From assembly GCA_003577105.1 (NCBI GenBank), contig QEUQ01000017.1, positions 1-42,447 of the forward strand: DNA of 42,447 nucleotides, in the 5' to 3' direction. Positions 26,106 through 34,591 of the stretch are shown piece after piece. Each line of letters begins with the position of its first letter. The first letter of the stretch is position 1. The position numbers and the translations under genes were made by a program. The notes beneath the pieces were generated by a model, which saw nothing but the letters and a program-made list of their open reading frames with translations, had not been told where the DNA came from and ran no database searches. Source of the DNA: Acidobacteriota bacterium (lineage in GTDB: Bacteria > Actinomycetota > Acidimicrobiia > ATN3).

Positions 26106-26241
26106 CAAGCGATCCATGTGAATCAGACTCAAGTGAATTCAACCTGCTTTGACTGGCCCCGCCGAGAGATCCACTCGGTGGGCTGGTGTATTCTTGAGAG
26201 CCAATCCGCAGATTCACGCCGTAGCACTTACGAGACGTTCC

Positions 26242-26261
26242 CTTCCGTCTAATGACGGAAG
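26242..26261 (+). promoter_or_regulatory. Hairpin in the rpmE leader
   Basis: An exact 8-bp stem (CTTCCGTC/GACGGAAG) with loop TAAT lies 25 bases before the rpmE ATG, just upstream of an AAGG that could be its ribosome-binding site. There is no U-run after it, so it is not an intrinsic terminator. Ribosomal-protein genes often have leader structures bound by their own product, so this is a candidate control element or L31-binding site. A TATTCT about 50 bases upstream could be a -10 element. Confidence 0.5.
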
Positions 26262-26286
26262 ACATCTGAAAGGTCCTGATTTTCCG

Positions 26287-26520
26287 ATGAAATCCGGAAT
26301 TCATCCCGAATATGTGGTGGCCCAGGTCCACTGCTCATGCGGTAACGAATTCGTTACCAGAGCGACTGTTCCCGAGCTGAGGGTAGAGCTGTGCTCGCAG
26401 TGCCACCCGTTTTACACGGGCAAGCAGAAGCTCGTTGACACGGGTGGTCGAGTAGATCGCTTCCAGAGGCGCCAAGCAAAGACTGCAAAGCTCAACAAGA
26501 AGGCATCCGCGCCGCAATAG
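26287..26520 (+). CDS. rpmE: 50S ribosomal protein L31, zinc form
   Basis: This 77-residue large-subunit protein has the start MKSGIHPEY and four cysteines at 16, 18, 36 and 39 (CSC...CSQC), which bind zinc. This is the C+ form, which in actinobacteria can be replaced by a zinc-free paralogue under zinc starvation. HPFYTGKQK is the family signature. The frame is open upstream to 26149, but homologues start at the ATG at 26287. The ribosome-binding site is weak, an AAGG 14 bases away. Its place after rho is conserved. Confidence 0.95.
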   Translation: MKSGIHPEYVVAQVHCSCGNEFVTRATVPELRVELCSQCHPFYTGKQKLVDTGGRVDRFQRRQAKTAKLNKKASAPQ

Positions 26521-26541
26521 CTGAACTGGTCTCAGCGCGCG

Positions 26542-27477
26542 ATGCCACAGGAGTTCAACGTCGGCGGCCAGGCGGTCATTGAAGGCGTAATGATGCGCGG
26601 TCGTGAATCGTGGTCGGTAGCGGTTCGCACTCCGCAAGGCGAGATCGAAGTGCGACGAGAGCCATACAAGGCATTTGGCGAGAAGCACCCCTGGGCACGG
26701 CTGCCACTGGTGCGCGGCAGCGTGGCGCTCGTCGAGTCGATGGCGATTGGCACGAAAGCCCTGTTCTGGGCGGCTAACAAGAGCGCCGTTGAACCAGACG
26801 GTTCCGAGGCCGAAATACCGAAGTCCGCGATCGCTATCTCAATGGCCCTCGGCGTCCTCCTGTTCCTGGTGCTCTTCATGATGGGCCCGGCGGCCATCAC
26901 GCGATATGTCGTGGACCGCTTCGTATCCGATCCGACTCTCGCCAATTTGGCCGAGGGGTTGATCAGGATCGCAATGCTCATCGGCTACATGTGGGGCCTC
27001 TCGCTCATGTCAGATGTGCGGCGGATGTTTCAGTATCACGGTGCAGAGCACAAGACCATCGCCGCTTATGAGTACGGCGATCGCCTCGCGCCCGAGGCGG
27101 TGGAGCGCTACTCGACTCGCCACGTCCGTTGCGGTACCAACTTCCTCTTCATCGTTATGGTCTTGGCGGTTCTCACATACTCGTTTCTGGGTAGACCGCC
27201 GCTGCTCTGGCGAATGGCCTCTCGCATCGTGCTAATACCGGTGGTGGCGGGCGTGGCATACGAAGTGATTCGCCTGGCCGCGCGCCATGTCCGATCCCGT
27301 GTGGTTCGGGTGCTAATGGCTCCTGGCCTAGCTTTGCAGGCAATCACCACGCGCCAGCCCGATCGCGAACAGCTTGAAGTGGCGATCGCCTCTCTTGAAG
27401 CGGTTCTATCCGAGCAGGAGTCCCGGGAGGCCGTCGAACGGCCAATACTTCCCGAGGCAGTGGCGATACCTGCCTAG
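26542..27477 (+). CDS. DUF1385 (YqhQ-like) membrane protein
   Basis: This 311-residue protein has the family N-terminus FNVGGQAVIEGVMMRG and the central YHGAEHKTIAAYE, whose histidines and glutamate suggest metal binding. Four hydrophobic helices are visible, around 90-115, 129-150, 206-225 and 230-250. Biochemical function is not settled; homologues are called predicted metal-dependent enzymes. It lies 21 bases after rpmE and before prfA, a neighbourhood repeated in several actinobacterial and clostridial genomes. No clear ribosome-binding site precedes the ATG, but the family alignment supports this start. Confidence 0.85.
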   Translation: MPQEFNVGGQAVIEGVMMRGRESWSVAVRTPQGEIEVRREPYKAFGEKHPWARLPLVRGSVALVESMAIGTKALFWAANKSAVEPDGSEAEIPKSAIAISMALGVLLFLVLFMMGPAAITRYVVDRFVSDPTLANLAEGLIRIAMLIGYMWGLSLMSDVRRMFQYHGAEHKTIAAYEYGDRLAPEAVERYSTRHVRCGTNFLFIVMVLAVLTYSFLGRPPLLWRMASRIVLIPVVAGVAYEVIRLAARHVRSRVVRVLMAPGLALQAITTRQPDREQLEVAIASLEAVLSEQESREAVERPILPEAVAIPA

Positions 27478-27576
27478 CAAGGTGCTGATTACTCGCGCCC
27501 GCCGGGCGCCCCTCATTTCAAATCACCCCTGGTTGTATCCACCCCAACCGCCAGCTGAAAGAAGCAAGAGACAAGA

Positions 27577-28668
27577 GTGCTAGACCGTCTGCGATTGATA
27601 GAGAAGCGCTACCGCGAGCTCGAGGAGAGACTCGCGGATCCCGAGGTGCTTGCTCGCCAAAGCGAGTACCGAGAGGTCGCGCGCACGCATGCAGAAATCG
27701 CTCCGATCGTTGAAGCCACTCGGCGCTACGAGGCAGCGGTGAAAGATGCAGCTACAGCTCGCGAGCTGCTGGGCCATGAAGATGACGAGTCGCTTCGGGA
27801 ATACCTCCAGGCAGAGGCGGAGGAGAAAGAGGCTGCGGCTGAGGCCATCGAGCAAGAGCTTCACATCCTCTTGCTTCCAAAGGACCCCGACGCAAATCGC
27901 AATGTGATCGTGGAGATAAGGGGTGCGGCAGGAGGCGACGAGGCCAAGCTCTTCGCCGGTGACCTGTTCCGCATGTATCAGCGGTTCGCGGAGTCGAGGG
28001 CATGGAAGACCGAGGTGCTCGCATCGAGTCCTACGGGCCTTGGCGGGTTCAACGACATCACCTTTGAGGTGAAGGGGGATGGGGCCTTCGGGTGCATGAA
28101 GCACGAAGGCGGGACTCACAGGGTTCAGCGGATTCCCTCGACGGAGTCCGGAGGGCGCATCCACACTTCGACTGCGACGGTTGCGGTTCTGCCTGAGGCC
28201 GAGGAAGTCGACGTCGAAATCGACCCCAAAGATGTGCGTGTCGACGTGTTTCGTTCCTCTGGCCCCGGTGGGCAGTCAGTTAACACAACAGACTCGGCCG
28301 TGAGACTCACTTATCTCCCGACCGGCACGGTCGTCAGTTGTCAAGATGAGAAAAGCCAGCTTCAAAACAAGGAGAAGGCCATGCGAATCCTTCGGTCACG
28401 CTTGCTGGCCGAGGAGCGTGAACGAGCTGCTTCGAGCGAGGCCGCGACCAGAAGAAGCCAGATCGGCACGGGCGATCGTTCAGAGAAGGTGCGCACATAC
28501 AACTTCCCGCAAAACCGAGTGACCGATCATCGCCTGCAAATGAGCGTCCACAACATCGAAGCAGTAATGAACGGCGACCTTGACAGTTTTGTGAACGCAT
28601 TGGTTGAGCGCGAGCAGGCCCAGTTGATTGAAGCCGAGGCAGACGCGGCAGCGGATTCGGCGCCATGA
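27577..28668 (+). CDS. prfA: Peptide chain release factor 1
   Basis: RF1 recognises UAA and UAG and triggers peptide release. It has 363 residues, with a helical N-terminal domain, the codon-reading tripeptide PxT in RIPSTESGGRIHTS (about 187-189, as PST) and the catalytic GGQ in SSGPGGQSVNTT (about 231-233). The glutamine is the methylation target of PrmC, encoded next and overlapping. The GTG at 27577 is the family start; its ribosome-binding site is only a loose AAGAG. A 99-base gap separates it from the DUF1385 gene. Confidence 0.95.
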   Translation: MLDRLRLIEKRYRELEERLADPEVLARQSEYREVARTHAEIAPIVEATRRYEAAVKDAATARELLGHEDDESLREYLQAEAEEKEAAAEAIEQELHILLLPKDPDANRNVIVEIRGAAGGDEAKLFAGDLFRMYQRFAESRAWKTEVLASSPTGLGGFNDITFEVKGDGAFGCMKHEGGTHRVQRIPSTESGGRIHTSTATVAVLPEAEEVDVEIDPKDVRVDVFRSSGPGGQSVNTTDSAVRLTYLPTGTVVSCQDEKSQLQNKEKAMRILRSRLLAEERERAASSEAATRRSQIGTGDRSEKVRTYNFPQNRVTDHRLQMSVHNIEAVMNGDLDSFVNALVEREQAQLIEAEADAAADSAP

Positions 28669-29612
28669 CAGTGACGGCGAGCCCCACTTCAGTTCGGCAA
28701 GGCATTGCGGCTGCGGCCGATCTCCTCGACAAGGCCGGGATTGCCACTGCACACAACGATGCCGAGCTCATCATCGGGAGTGTCCTCGGCGTTGGGCGGA
28801 CCCATCTCTACCTCGGCGGCTCAACGACTCTCGAGGATCGCCATAGAAGTCAGATCGATGAGCTCGTTAGCAGGAGGGCTCGGCGAGAACCGCTTCAGCA
28901 CATCTTGGGAAGCGTGACATTTCGACGGGTTGAGATCGCCATCGACGGCCGGGCGATGGTCCCGCGACCCGAGACCGAATTGCTTGCAGGCGCGGTGATC
29001 GATCATCTAGATCTGGAAAGAGCCCAGGGCACTCGCGAACCGTTGGCGGTTGATTTGTGCACCGGTTCGGGCGCCATTGCGGCCGCAATCGCAGATGAAG
29101 TCAGAGGTGTCCGTCTGTGGGCGGCGGACATCTCGGCAGATGCGTTGGACCTAGCTCGCCAGAACTTCGAATCATTGCCAGAGGGAAGAAGGCCGCAGCT
29201 CTGCCACGGTGACCTCTTCGCTCCGCTGCCCCGTGCTCTAGCGGGGCGCGTCGATGTGATAGTCGCGAACCCTCCCTACGTTTCAAGCAGCGACATTGCG
29301 GGCCTTGACCCGGAAGTTCGCGATCACGATCCCCTTGTCGCTCTGGACGGTGGGGCAGATGGGCTCGGGTTGATTCGCAGAATCGTCGGCGAAGCGGCCG
29401 ACTGGCTTAGGCCGGAGGGGCTCCTTGCTATGGAGATCGGAGAATCGCAGTGGCCGATAGTCGCCGGCCTCGCAGTCGATGCCGGTCTTCTCGTGCGGCC
29501 GCCGGGTTTGGACTACCTAGGAGTTGAGCGGTTCTTGCTCGCTAGCCGTCTCACCGGTGATTGCGGAGCGCGGCTTGGAACGCATCGCGACCGAACCGAG
29601 ATCGAGAAATGA
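28665..29612 (+). CDS. prmC: Release factor glutamine methyltransferase
   Basis: This 315-residue SAM enzyme methylates the GGQ glutamine of release factors. The N-terminal helical domain is followed by RRAREPLQHILGSVTF (substrate recognition), the SAM-binding VDLCTGSGAIAAAIA, and the catalytic NPPY (about 202-205) in DVIVANPPYVSSSDI. It overlaps prfA by ATGA. The C-terminus runs ~20 charged residues past the usual end and overlaps tsaC; this extension is probably unstructured. Confidence 0.95.
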   Translation: MTVTASPTSVRQGIAAAADLLDKAGIATAHNDAELIIGSVLGVGRTHLYLGGSTTLEDRHRSQIDELVSRRARREPLQHILGSVTFRRVEIAIDGRAMVPRPETELLAGAVIDHLDLERAQGTREPLAVDLCTGSGAIAAAIADEVRGVRLWAADISADALDLARQNFESLPEGRRPQLCHGDLFAPLPRALAGRVDVIVANPPYVSSSDIAGLDPEVRDHDPLVALDGGADGLGLIRRIVGEAADWLRPEGLLAMEIGESQWPIVAGLAVDAGLLVRPPGLDYLGVERFLLASRLTGDCGARLGTHRDRTEIEK

Positions 29613-30229
29613 GCCGCGTCCTATTTGCGGGTCCGCCGGTCGACCTAGAGGTTCTAGAAGACGCGGCTGAGGTGCTGCTTGCAGGTGGTGTTGTCGGCCT
29701 GCCCACCGACACCGTTTACGGAATTGGCGCCTGCGCGAGTCACGCGGGCGCCGTCGAGAAGTTGTTTGCCCTCAAACAGAGATCTAGGGATCTCGCTTTG
29801 CCGGTGCTTATCGATTCGCCGGAGTCCGCGCGCAAGCTCGCACGCTTCACTCCCGCATCAGAGAGGCTTGCGTCACGCCATTGGCCCGGTCCGCTTACTA
29901 TCGTTCTCGACCGGCGAGCGGAGTTCACGGCTGATCTTGGGGGAGACCCAAACAGCATCGGCTTGCGTATACCTGATGCAGAGATTGTCAGAAGCCTCGC
30001 TCGGCGGTGCGGGCCACTGGCGGTGACAAGCGCAAACCTGAGCGGTGAACCTGAGGCCGATTCCGACTCGGTCGCTCGGCAAACGCTTGGGGATGACGTA
30101 GATATCTACCTCTCGGGGTCATCAGAATCGGCCGGTCGTCCATCAACGGTCGTCGATGCGCGCAACGGACTCGAGATTCTCCGGACGGGCTCGCTCGATC
30201 TCAGCGAAGACGAAATTGGGAATAGTTAG
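29609..30229 (+). CDS. tsaC: Threonylcarbamoyl-AMP synthase (TsaC/YwlC type)
   Basis: This 206-residue protein has the YrdC-like fold: GGVVGLPTDTVYGIGA, then KLFALKQRSRDLALPVLI, HWPGPLTIVLDR, IGLRIPD and LAVTSANLSGEP. It makes threonylcarbamoyl-AMP from threonine, bicarbonate and ATP for t6A37 of tRNAs. It lacks the C-terminal Sua5 domain. The ATG at 29609 overlaps the prmC stop (ATGA). The placement after prmC is typical. Threonine is the product of the upstream genes, though this is probably only conserved order. Confidence 0.93.
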   Translation: MSRVLFAGPPVDLEVLEDAAEVLLAGGVVGLPTDTVYGIGACASHAGAVEKLFALKQRSRDLALPVLIDSPESARKLARFTPASERLASRHWPGPLTIVLDRRAEFTADLGGDPNSIGLRIPDAEIVRSLARRCGPLAVTSANLSGEPEADSDSVARQTLGDDVDIYLSGSSESAGRPSTVVDARNGLEILRTGSLDLSEDEIGNS

Positions 30230-31066
30230 ATGCATCCGGACAACGACAACTTCATTGCACGCGAAGCGCCCGGACCGGCACCCAAAGGTGGATTCGCAGT
30301 CGTAATTGTCGCCGCGGTCATCGTGGTCGTACTCATCGCGGCGGCCTTAGCGGCCTCGAAACTGGCAGCCTCTCCGTCTCGAAGAGCAGTAGACGATCCT
30401 CCACCGACGACAATCTCTGAACCGACCCTTGATCCGCAGCCAACTACGCTGGGATCGGGTTTCGAGTCGACGATCGCGATCACAATCGTCGACAGCCTCA
30501 AGGTCTTCGAGTCACCCGATGAATCTTCAGCTGTAAAGGTGGAACTCCCCAGACAAAACGAGCACGGTGTCGATCAGGTCTTTCTCGTAAAGGAATCACG
30601 TGATGCCTGGCTTAGGGTGCTGCTGCCGATCCGCCCAAACGGCACAACGGGCTGGGTGCGAATCAGAGATCTCAAGATCACCGGCACCAACTACCGCCTA
30701 AGGGTTCACGTGGGCGAGAAGAAGATCGAACTGCTCGAGAGAGGGAAGCTGGTTACGCAGTTCCCGACAGCGATTGGCAAGCAGAACACGCCGACTCCGG
30801 GCGGGGAGTACTACCTCAAGGAGCTCCTCAAGCCAAAGAAGCAAAATGGTCCATACGGTTCATATGCCTATGGTTTGAGCGGATTTTCGAACGTGCTTGA
30901 GTCATTCAATGGCGGTGCGGGAGTGATTGGGATCCACGGCACCAATGACCCTTCTTCGATTGGCAAGGAGGTCTCGGCGGGATGCATCCGCATGAAGAAT
31001 GAGGACATCGAGCAGCTCGTCGGAATTCTGCCCCTCGGAACTCCCGTTGAGATTCTGGCGGACTGA
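30230..31066 (+). CDS. L,D-transpeptidase (YkuD domain), membrane-anchored
   Basis: This 278-residue protein has a short cytoplasmic tail, one transmembrane helix (about 21-45), a Pro/Thr-rich linker, an SH3-like module (about 85-150) and a YkuD domain (about 155-278). The catalytic signature HGTNDPSSIG...SAGCIRM carries the active-site cysteine. YkuD enzymes make 3-3 peptidoglycan cross-links, or attach lipoproteins, from the outer face of the membrane. The SH3-like part may bind the cell wall. The ATG directly follows the tsaC TAG, so it is read from the same operon. The catalytic motif is complete. Confidence 0.92.
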   Translation: MHPDNDNFIAREAPGPAPKGGFAVVIVAAVIVVVLIAAALAASKLAASPSRRAVDDPPPTTISEPTLDPQPTTLGSGFESTIAITIVDSLKVFESPDESSAVKVELPRQNEHGVDQVFLVKESRDAWLRVLLPIRPNGTTGWVRIRDLKITGTNYRLRVHVGEKKIELLERGKLVTQFPTAIGKQNTPTPGGEYYLKELLKPKKQNGPYGSYAYGLSGFSNVLESFNGGAGVIGIHGTNDPSSIGKEVSAGCIRMKNEDIEQLVGILPLGTPVEILAD

Positions 31067-31108
31067 GATGCGCGCGCGCTCGGTTTGCGTCGGGACCGAT
31101 GGGTCAGC

Positions 31109-31693
31109 GTGAAAAAGCACGGTTCCAGGCCGGTTCCCCCTCTTGCTGCCAAAGCCGCCGAGCGAGATGACGCCGCTCTGGTGGAGATCTACTCCGACAT
31201 TCGTCCTCGTATCGAGAGAATCGCGGCCTTCAATCTCGGAAGTGAGGTGGAGGCTACCGAGCTTGCCGGTGATGTGCTGCCGCGGGTTCTTGCAGCGATG
31301 CCGAGCTTCACTCGCGCTGCGCCCTCAGTTGCCGCCTACGCTATGGCGGTGGCATGGCCGATCATCCGGAAGGTGAACAGGGCGGCGTTGCCATCGGGCG
31401 AGTACCAACTTCCGGCCCATTACCTCGACGAGGCTGAGAGCAGGGTCATTGAGACAGCCACTTCTGGTGACCCCGTGCTGACCTCAATGCGCCAGCTCCC
31501 GCCCCTTTGGCAAGAGCTGCTTCAACTCAGGCTCCTGGGGGGTCTGAGCATCGAAGAGACCGCCTATGTGCTCCAGCGCAAGCCTGACCCGCTCCGTCAG
31601 CTTCAGTTGCGGGCGCTCGGCGCGCTCTCCGAATGGATCGATCAGCTCGACGCAGGGAGGGGAACTCCCGATGGCGCCGGAGATGGCACATGA
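31109..31693 (+). CDS. Divergent sigma-70-like (ECF) factor
   Basis: This protein of about 194 residues has a weak region 2 (LVEIYSDIRPRIERIAAF to AYAMAVAWPIIRKVNR) and a clearer region 4 (LPPLWQELLQLRLLGGLSIEETAYVL, then RQLQLRALGALSEW). The -10-recognition part is poor, so it may be an alternative sigma factor with unusual promoters, or a regulator derived from one. The start is unsure: GTG 31109 is chosen because it begins the first plausible coding stretch; TTG 31085 is an alternative. The stop overlaps the start of the DUF5667 membrane protein, a common partner arrangement. Confidence 0.7.
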   Translation: MKKHGSRPVPPLAAKAAERDDAALVEIYSDIRPRIERIAAFNLGSEVEATELAGDVLPRVLAAMPSFTRAAPSVAAYAMAVAWPIIRKVNRAALPSGEYQLPAHYLDEAESRVIETATSGDPVLTSMRQLPPLWQELLQLRLLGGLSIEETAYVLQRKPDPLRQLQLRALGALSEWIDQLDAGRGTPDGAGDGT

Positions 31694-32448
31694 AGAGGGA
31701 TGCGGGCGGCAAGCGAACGAGGGGGGAGCCTGACGTAGTAGTCGATGCAGCCATAGACGCTCTCTCAGCCGGCAATCCGGTGCCACCCGCGGCCACAGGG
31801 GAGGAGACTGCCTTGCACCTGTGGGCGGCGGAGATGTTGATTCACCGGGCTGGGCACTACGCGCCAGTCGATGACCCGGTCGAGCGCGATCGCGTGATCC
31901 GCGAGGCCAAGAGCATGTGGGGAGCCAAGTACCGCAGGCCCGGTCGATTCAAGGTTCTAAAGGGAGTGGCAGTCGCGCTTCTCGGGATCTCGATTGTCAG
32001 CTCGGTGATCTTTGTGCGTGCGCAGTCTTCTCTCCCGGGAGACCGGCTTTGGAAAGTCAAGCGATGGACCGAAGGGGCCAAGCAGTGGGCCGCGACCGGC
32101 GATATAGCCGAGGCAGAGCAAGCTCTCGCCATTACCAGAGAGCGCCTGCGCGAAGCTGAAATCCTCATAGATTCCGATCGCAGGCAGACGGCCAGAGCGG
32201 TCGTGTTCGAGTTCTATCGCGAGTTCGAAGATGTTCGCTTCCGCCTCAGGGATCTTTCGCGCGAGCGCTATCCGGCTCTCTTTGAGGAAGCGGAGGGTCA
32301 GCTAGACAAGGCAGTTGAGATAGACCGGCGCGTCAGCGGTGGCGACGTCCAGCAGGAGGCGCCGGTTGAGCCCATTGTCGGCACCAGATCGCCGACACCG
32401 CGACCCCCGTGGTTGCCCGCGTCCCCTGAGCCTGTCAAGGGGAGCTGA
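31690..32448 (+). CDS. DUF5667 membrane protein, probable sigma partner
   Basis: This 252-residue protein has a cytoplasmic N-terminal region of ~95 residues, one transmembrane helix (about 96-113) and an external domain with SLPGDRLWKVKRWTEGAKQW, the DUF5667 signature, followed by a long helix and a Pro-rich tail. Proteins of this type often follow ECF sigma genes in actinobacteria and are thought to act as membrane-bound regulators. The ATG overlaps the sigma stop (ATGA) with GGAG seven bases upstream, supporting a functional pair. Its 3' end overlaps the convergent hydrolase gene by 14 bases. The anti-sigma role is inferred. Confidence 0.75.
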   Translation: MKRDAGGKRTRGEPDVVVDAAIDALSAGNPVPPAATGEETALHLWAAEMLIHRAGHYAPVDDPVERDRVIREAKSMWGAKYRRPGRFKVLKGVAVALLGISIVSSVIFVRAQSSLPGDRLWKVKRWTEGAKQWAATGDIAEAEQALAITRERLREAEILIDSDRRQTARAVVFEFYREFEDVRFRLRDLSRERYPALFEEAEGQLDKAVEIDRRVSGGDVQQEAPVEPIVGTRSPTPRPPWLPASPEPVKGS

Positions 32449-33235
32449 CCCGCTCGAGGAGCTGCTTCACGATCACGGCAAACTCGCCTGGCGCCTCAAG
32501 TGCGGGGAGGTGGCCGACTGCGTCGAGCACCTCGAGCTCACATCCTGAAATTGCAGAAGCGAGAGTTTCGGCTTCGTCCGTCGTTACGAGCGCGTCCTCC
32601 GATCCGACAACAACGGTCGTGGGCACGTCGATCCCACCTAGGAGGTCGCTCGAATCTCGGCGCCTGGCCATGGCAGCCAGGGCGCCAATGACAGCATCAG
32701 GGTTCTGATCGGTGATGATCGAGCGGATCTTCTCCACCAACTCCGGGTTTGTGCTCAATGTTGTCTCACCGAGGAGACGACTTGGCATGGAGCTGGCAAC
32801 CGCCGAAATCCCCAAACGCTCGACTGCCTCGATCACGGCCATGCGCCCTTCTCTCGCCGCATCGCTGTCGGCTGAGGCCCTGGTATCGGAGAGGAGAAGT
32901 CCCGAGACCATTTCCGGGAAGGCGCTCAACACCGCGAAGCAGGCATATCCGCCCATCGAGCACCCCCCAAAGACTGCCCGCTCGATCCCATGTGACCTGG
33001 CAGTACTGGCTATCAGCTCCGCCACCGCCCCCATGTCGTAGCCGTCACGCCCCCCAATCACATCGATCGGGCTCGACCCGAATCCAGGGAGGTCCATGGC
33101 AATGACGCGAAATCCATCTGGTGGGTTGTCGAGCAGGTGCTGCCAGAGCCGATGATCGAGGGGGAATGCGTGTATGAGTATCAAGTCCCCCCGGACCGGC
33201 TCGCCTGAGGTGAATGTGGAAAGCAGGTTGGTCAC
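32435..33235 (-). CDS. Alpha/beta hydrolase
   Basis: This 266-residue protein has the alpha/beta hydrolase order: oxyanion-hole loop LIHAFPLDHRLW, then DLPGFGSS, the nucleophile elbow GGCSMGGY (serine), an acid in VVVGSEDALV, and the histidine in DAVGHLPALE. There is no signal peptide, so it is cytoplasmic. The substrate is unknown; similar proteins act on lactones, esters or halides. The longer frame reaches into the sigma promoter region, so I use GTG 33235, which follows GGAG by eight bases. It is transcribed away from the SigR-like gene across a 65-base gap that must hold both promoters. Confidence 0.87.
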   Translation of the reverse strand: MTNLLSTFTSGEPVRGDLILIHAFPLDHRLWQHLLDNPPDGFRVIAMDLPGFGSSPIDVIGGRDGYDMGAVAELIASTARSHGIERAVFGGCSMGGYACFAVLSAFPEMVSGLLLSDTRASADSDAAREGRMAVIEAVERLGISAVASSMPSRLLGETTLSTNPELVEKIRSIITDQNPDAVIGALAAMARRRDSSDLLGGIDVPTTVVVGSEDALVTTDEAETLASAISGCELEVLDAVGHLPALEAPGEFAVIVKQLLERVSSP

Positions 33236-33300
33236 GTGCTGAACTCCGTTTGTCAGTCCGGCCGCACTACACTTGAACTTCGCACGAAACCGGAGCTTAC

Positions 33301-33885
33301 GTGGCGTCAAGAGACAACTTCGCAACAGATGCAATGCCGCTCATGAGCGCGCTCTATGGCGCGGCACTGAATCTGACAAGAAACCCGTCTGATGCCGAGG
33401 ACTTGATCCAAGAGACATTCCTCAAGGGTTTCCGGTCATACGAAAGCTTCCAGGAGGGTACAAACCTCAAGGCGTGGCTCTACCGGATCATGATGAATAC
33501 CTTCATCAATAACTATCGGGCCAAGCAGCGGCGCCCTCAAGAAGTTGATCTTGATGACGCCGGCGATTTCTACCTTTACCGCAAGCTCGGCGAGATGTCG
33601 GCGAATCAGATCGTCTCGAGCGCCGAGGACGAATTGTTGAATAACTTCGCGGACGCGGAGGTTAAGGAAGCGTTGGAATCGTTGCCAGAGACATTCAGAC
33701 TCGCCGTCTACCTCGCAGATGTCGAGGGCTTCAGCTACAAGGAGATTGCCGACATCATGGATGTGCCGCTTGGGACTGTGATGTCCCGCTTGCATCGGGG
33801 GCGTAAGGCGCTTCAGGAGAAGCTCTGGGATTTCGCAGTGGAGCGAGGGCTTGTTGCGGCTGGCACCGGACCGGAGGCTGACTGA
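33301..33885 (+). CDS. SigR/SigH-type ECF sigma factor
   Basis: This 194-residue protein closely matches the SigR (Streptomyces) / SigH (Mycobacterium) group, which controls the disulfide-stress response. Region 2 reads [20 protein letters not shown] and [17 protein letters not shown]; region 4 reads [32 protein letters not shown]. The GTG at 33301 has GGAG five bases upstream. The ZAS protein encoded next, overlapping by TGATG, is the expected thiol-sensing anti-sigma factor. I could not find a convincing GGAAT/GTT autoregulatory promoter in the short upstream gap. Confidence 0.92.
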   Translation: MASRDNFATDAMPLMSALYGAALNLTRNPSDAEDLIQETFLKGFRSYESFQEGTNLKAWLYRIMMNTFINNYRAKQRRPQEVDLDDAGDFYLYRKLGEMSANQIVSSAEDELLNNFADAEVKEALESLPETFRLAVYLADVEGFSYKEIADIMDVPLGTVMSRLHRGRKALQEKLWDFAVERGLVAAGTGPEAD

Positions 33886-34118
33886 TGGATTGCGAGAAGT
33901 TTGCCGCTGTTGTCTATGAGTACCTGGATTCCGAGATCGCTTACGAGGTGAAGATCGAGATCCACGAGCACTTGAGCCGGTGTCCCGGTTGCGATTCAGC
34001 GGTCGAGTTCGAACGCCGAATGAAGGTGCTCATTGCGAAGGCATGCCAGTGCGGAGACTGTCCGGAAGGTCTCGAGGAGCGAGTACTTCGGGCGCTTCAG
34101 GAGGCGTCTGAAGCCTAG
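33885..34118 (+). CDS. Zinc-binding anti-sigma factor, RsrA-like
   Basis: This 77-residue protein carries the ZAS motif HxxxCxxC (H29, C33, C36) in EHLSRCPGC, plus C3 and a C-terminal cluster CQCGDCP (C54, C56, C59). In RsrA/RshA, zinc-bound thiols oxidise to a disulfide and release the sigma factor. The extra C-terminal cysteines could add sensing capacity. The start overlaps the sigma stop (TGATG), so the two are made in step. It is short but complete. Confidence 0.88.
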   Translation: MDCEKFAAVVYEYLDSEIAYEVKIEIHEHLSRCPGCDSAVEFERRMKVLIAKACQCGDCPEGLEERVLRALQEASEA

Positions 34119-34273
34119 CGCTGGTCGAACCAGCTGTGATTAGTGCCACCCGGCGGGTTTCACGAGACGGCCCCGAGGTGGCACAATCAAGGGGTCCGCG
34201 CACATCCATGAGATTATCGAAGCCGAAGTTTCGTGAACTGCCCGGCTGCCGTCAGAGAGGTCGACCACAAAAG

Positions 34274-34591
34274 ATGATCCGCAATCGTGTTGCCCGCCTA
34301 TTCGCCTTGTCACTTCTAGTGACCCTTGTGCTCACGTTTTTCGCTCTACCGGCGTCGGCGGCGAGTGATGGCTCGGTGACCGGTCCCGAGCTTTCGGCAG
34401 CGTCATCGGGTATTCACGCGCAGGTCACGGTCGATCCAAGCGCTCCCAAGCGTAACTTTGAAGAAGTAGAGGACCGGCCGTGGACTCTACTAATGGCCAA
34501 GGCACTCATGCCCTTGGTTCTGGTGCTGCTCGTATTTGTAATTGTCTGGTACATCTGGAAAGTTTCGAGGGCTAGGGCGACTACCTCGTGA
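34274..34591 (+). CDS. Small exported membrane protein, unknown
   Basis: This 105-residue protein has a Sec signal peptide (basic MIRNRVARLF, hydrophobic core, ALPASAA cleavage site), an external segment of about 50 residues and a C-terminal transmembrane helix (LMPLVLVLLVFVIVWYIW) with a basic tail. It should be a type I membrane protein with a small extracytoplasmic part. The frame extends upstream to 34136; I start at ATG 34274 because it begins a clean signal peptide, but ATG 34208 is possible. The last bases overlap the GTG of the zincin gene, suggesting co-translation. Family unknown. Confidence 0.6.
   Translation: MIRNRVARLFALSLLVTLVLTFFALPASAASDGSVTGPELSAASSGIHAQVTVDPSAPKRNFEEVEDRPWTLLMAKALMPLVLVLLVFVIVWYIWKVSRARATTS

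Noticed and set aside
33236-33300. SigR-type autoregulatory promoter before the SigR-like gene
   Set aside because: No GGAAT-like -35 with a GTT -10 at the right spacing was found. TACACT at 33268 has no partner -35.
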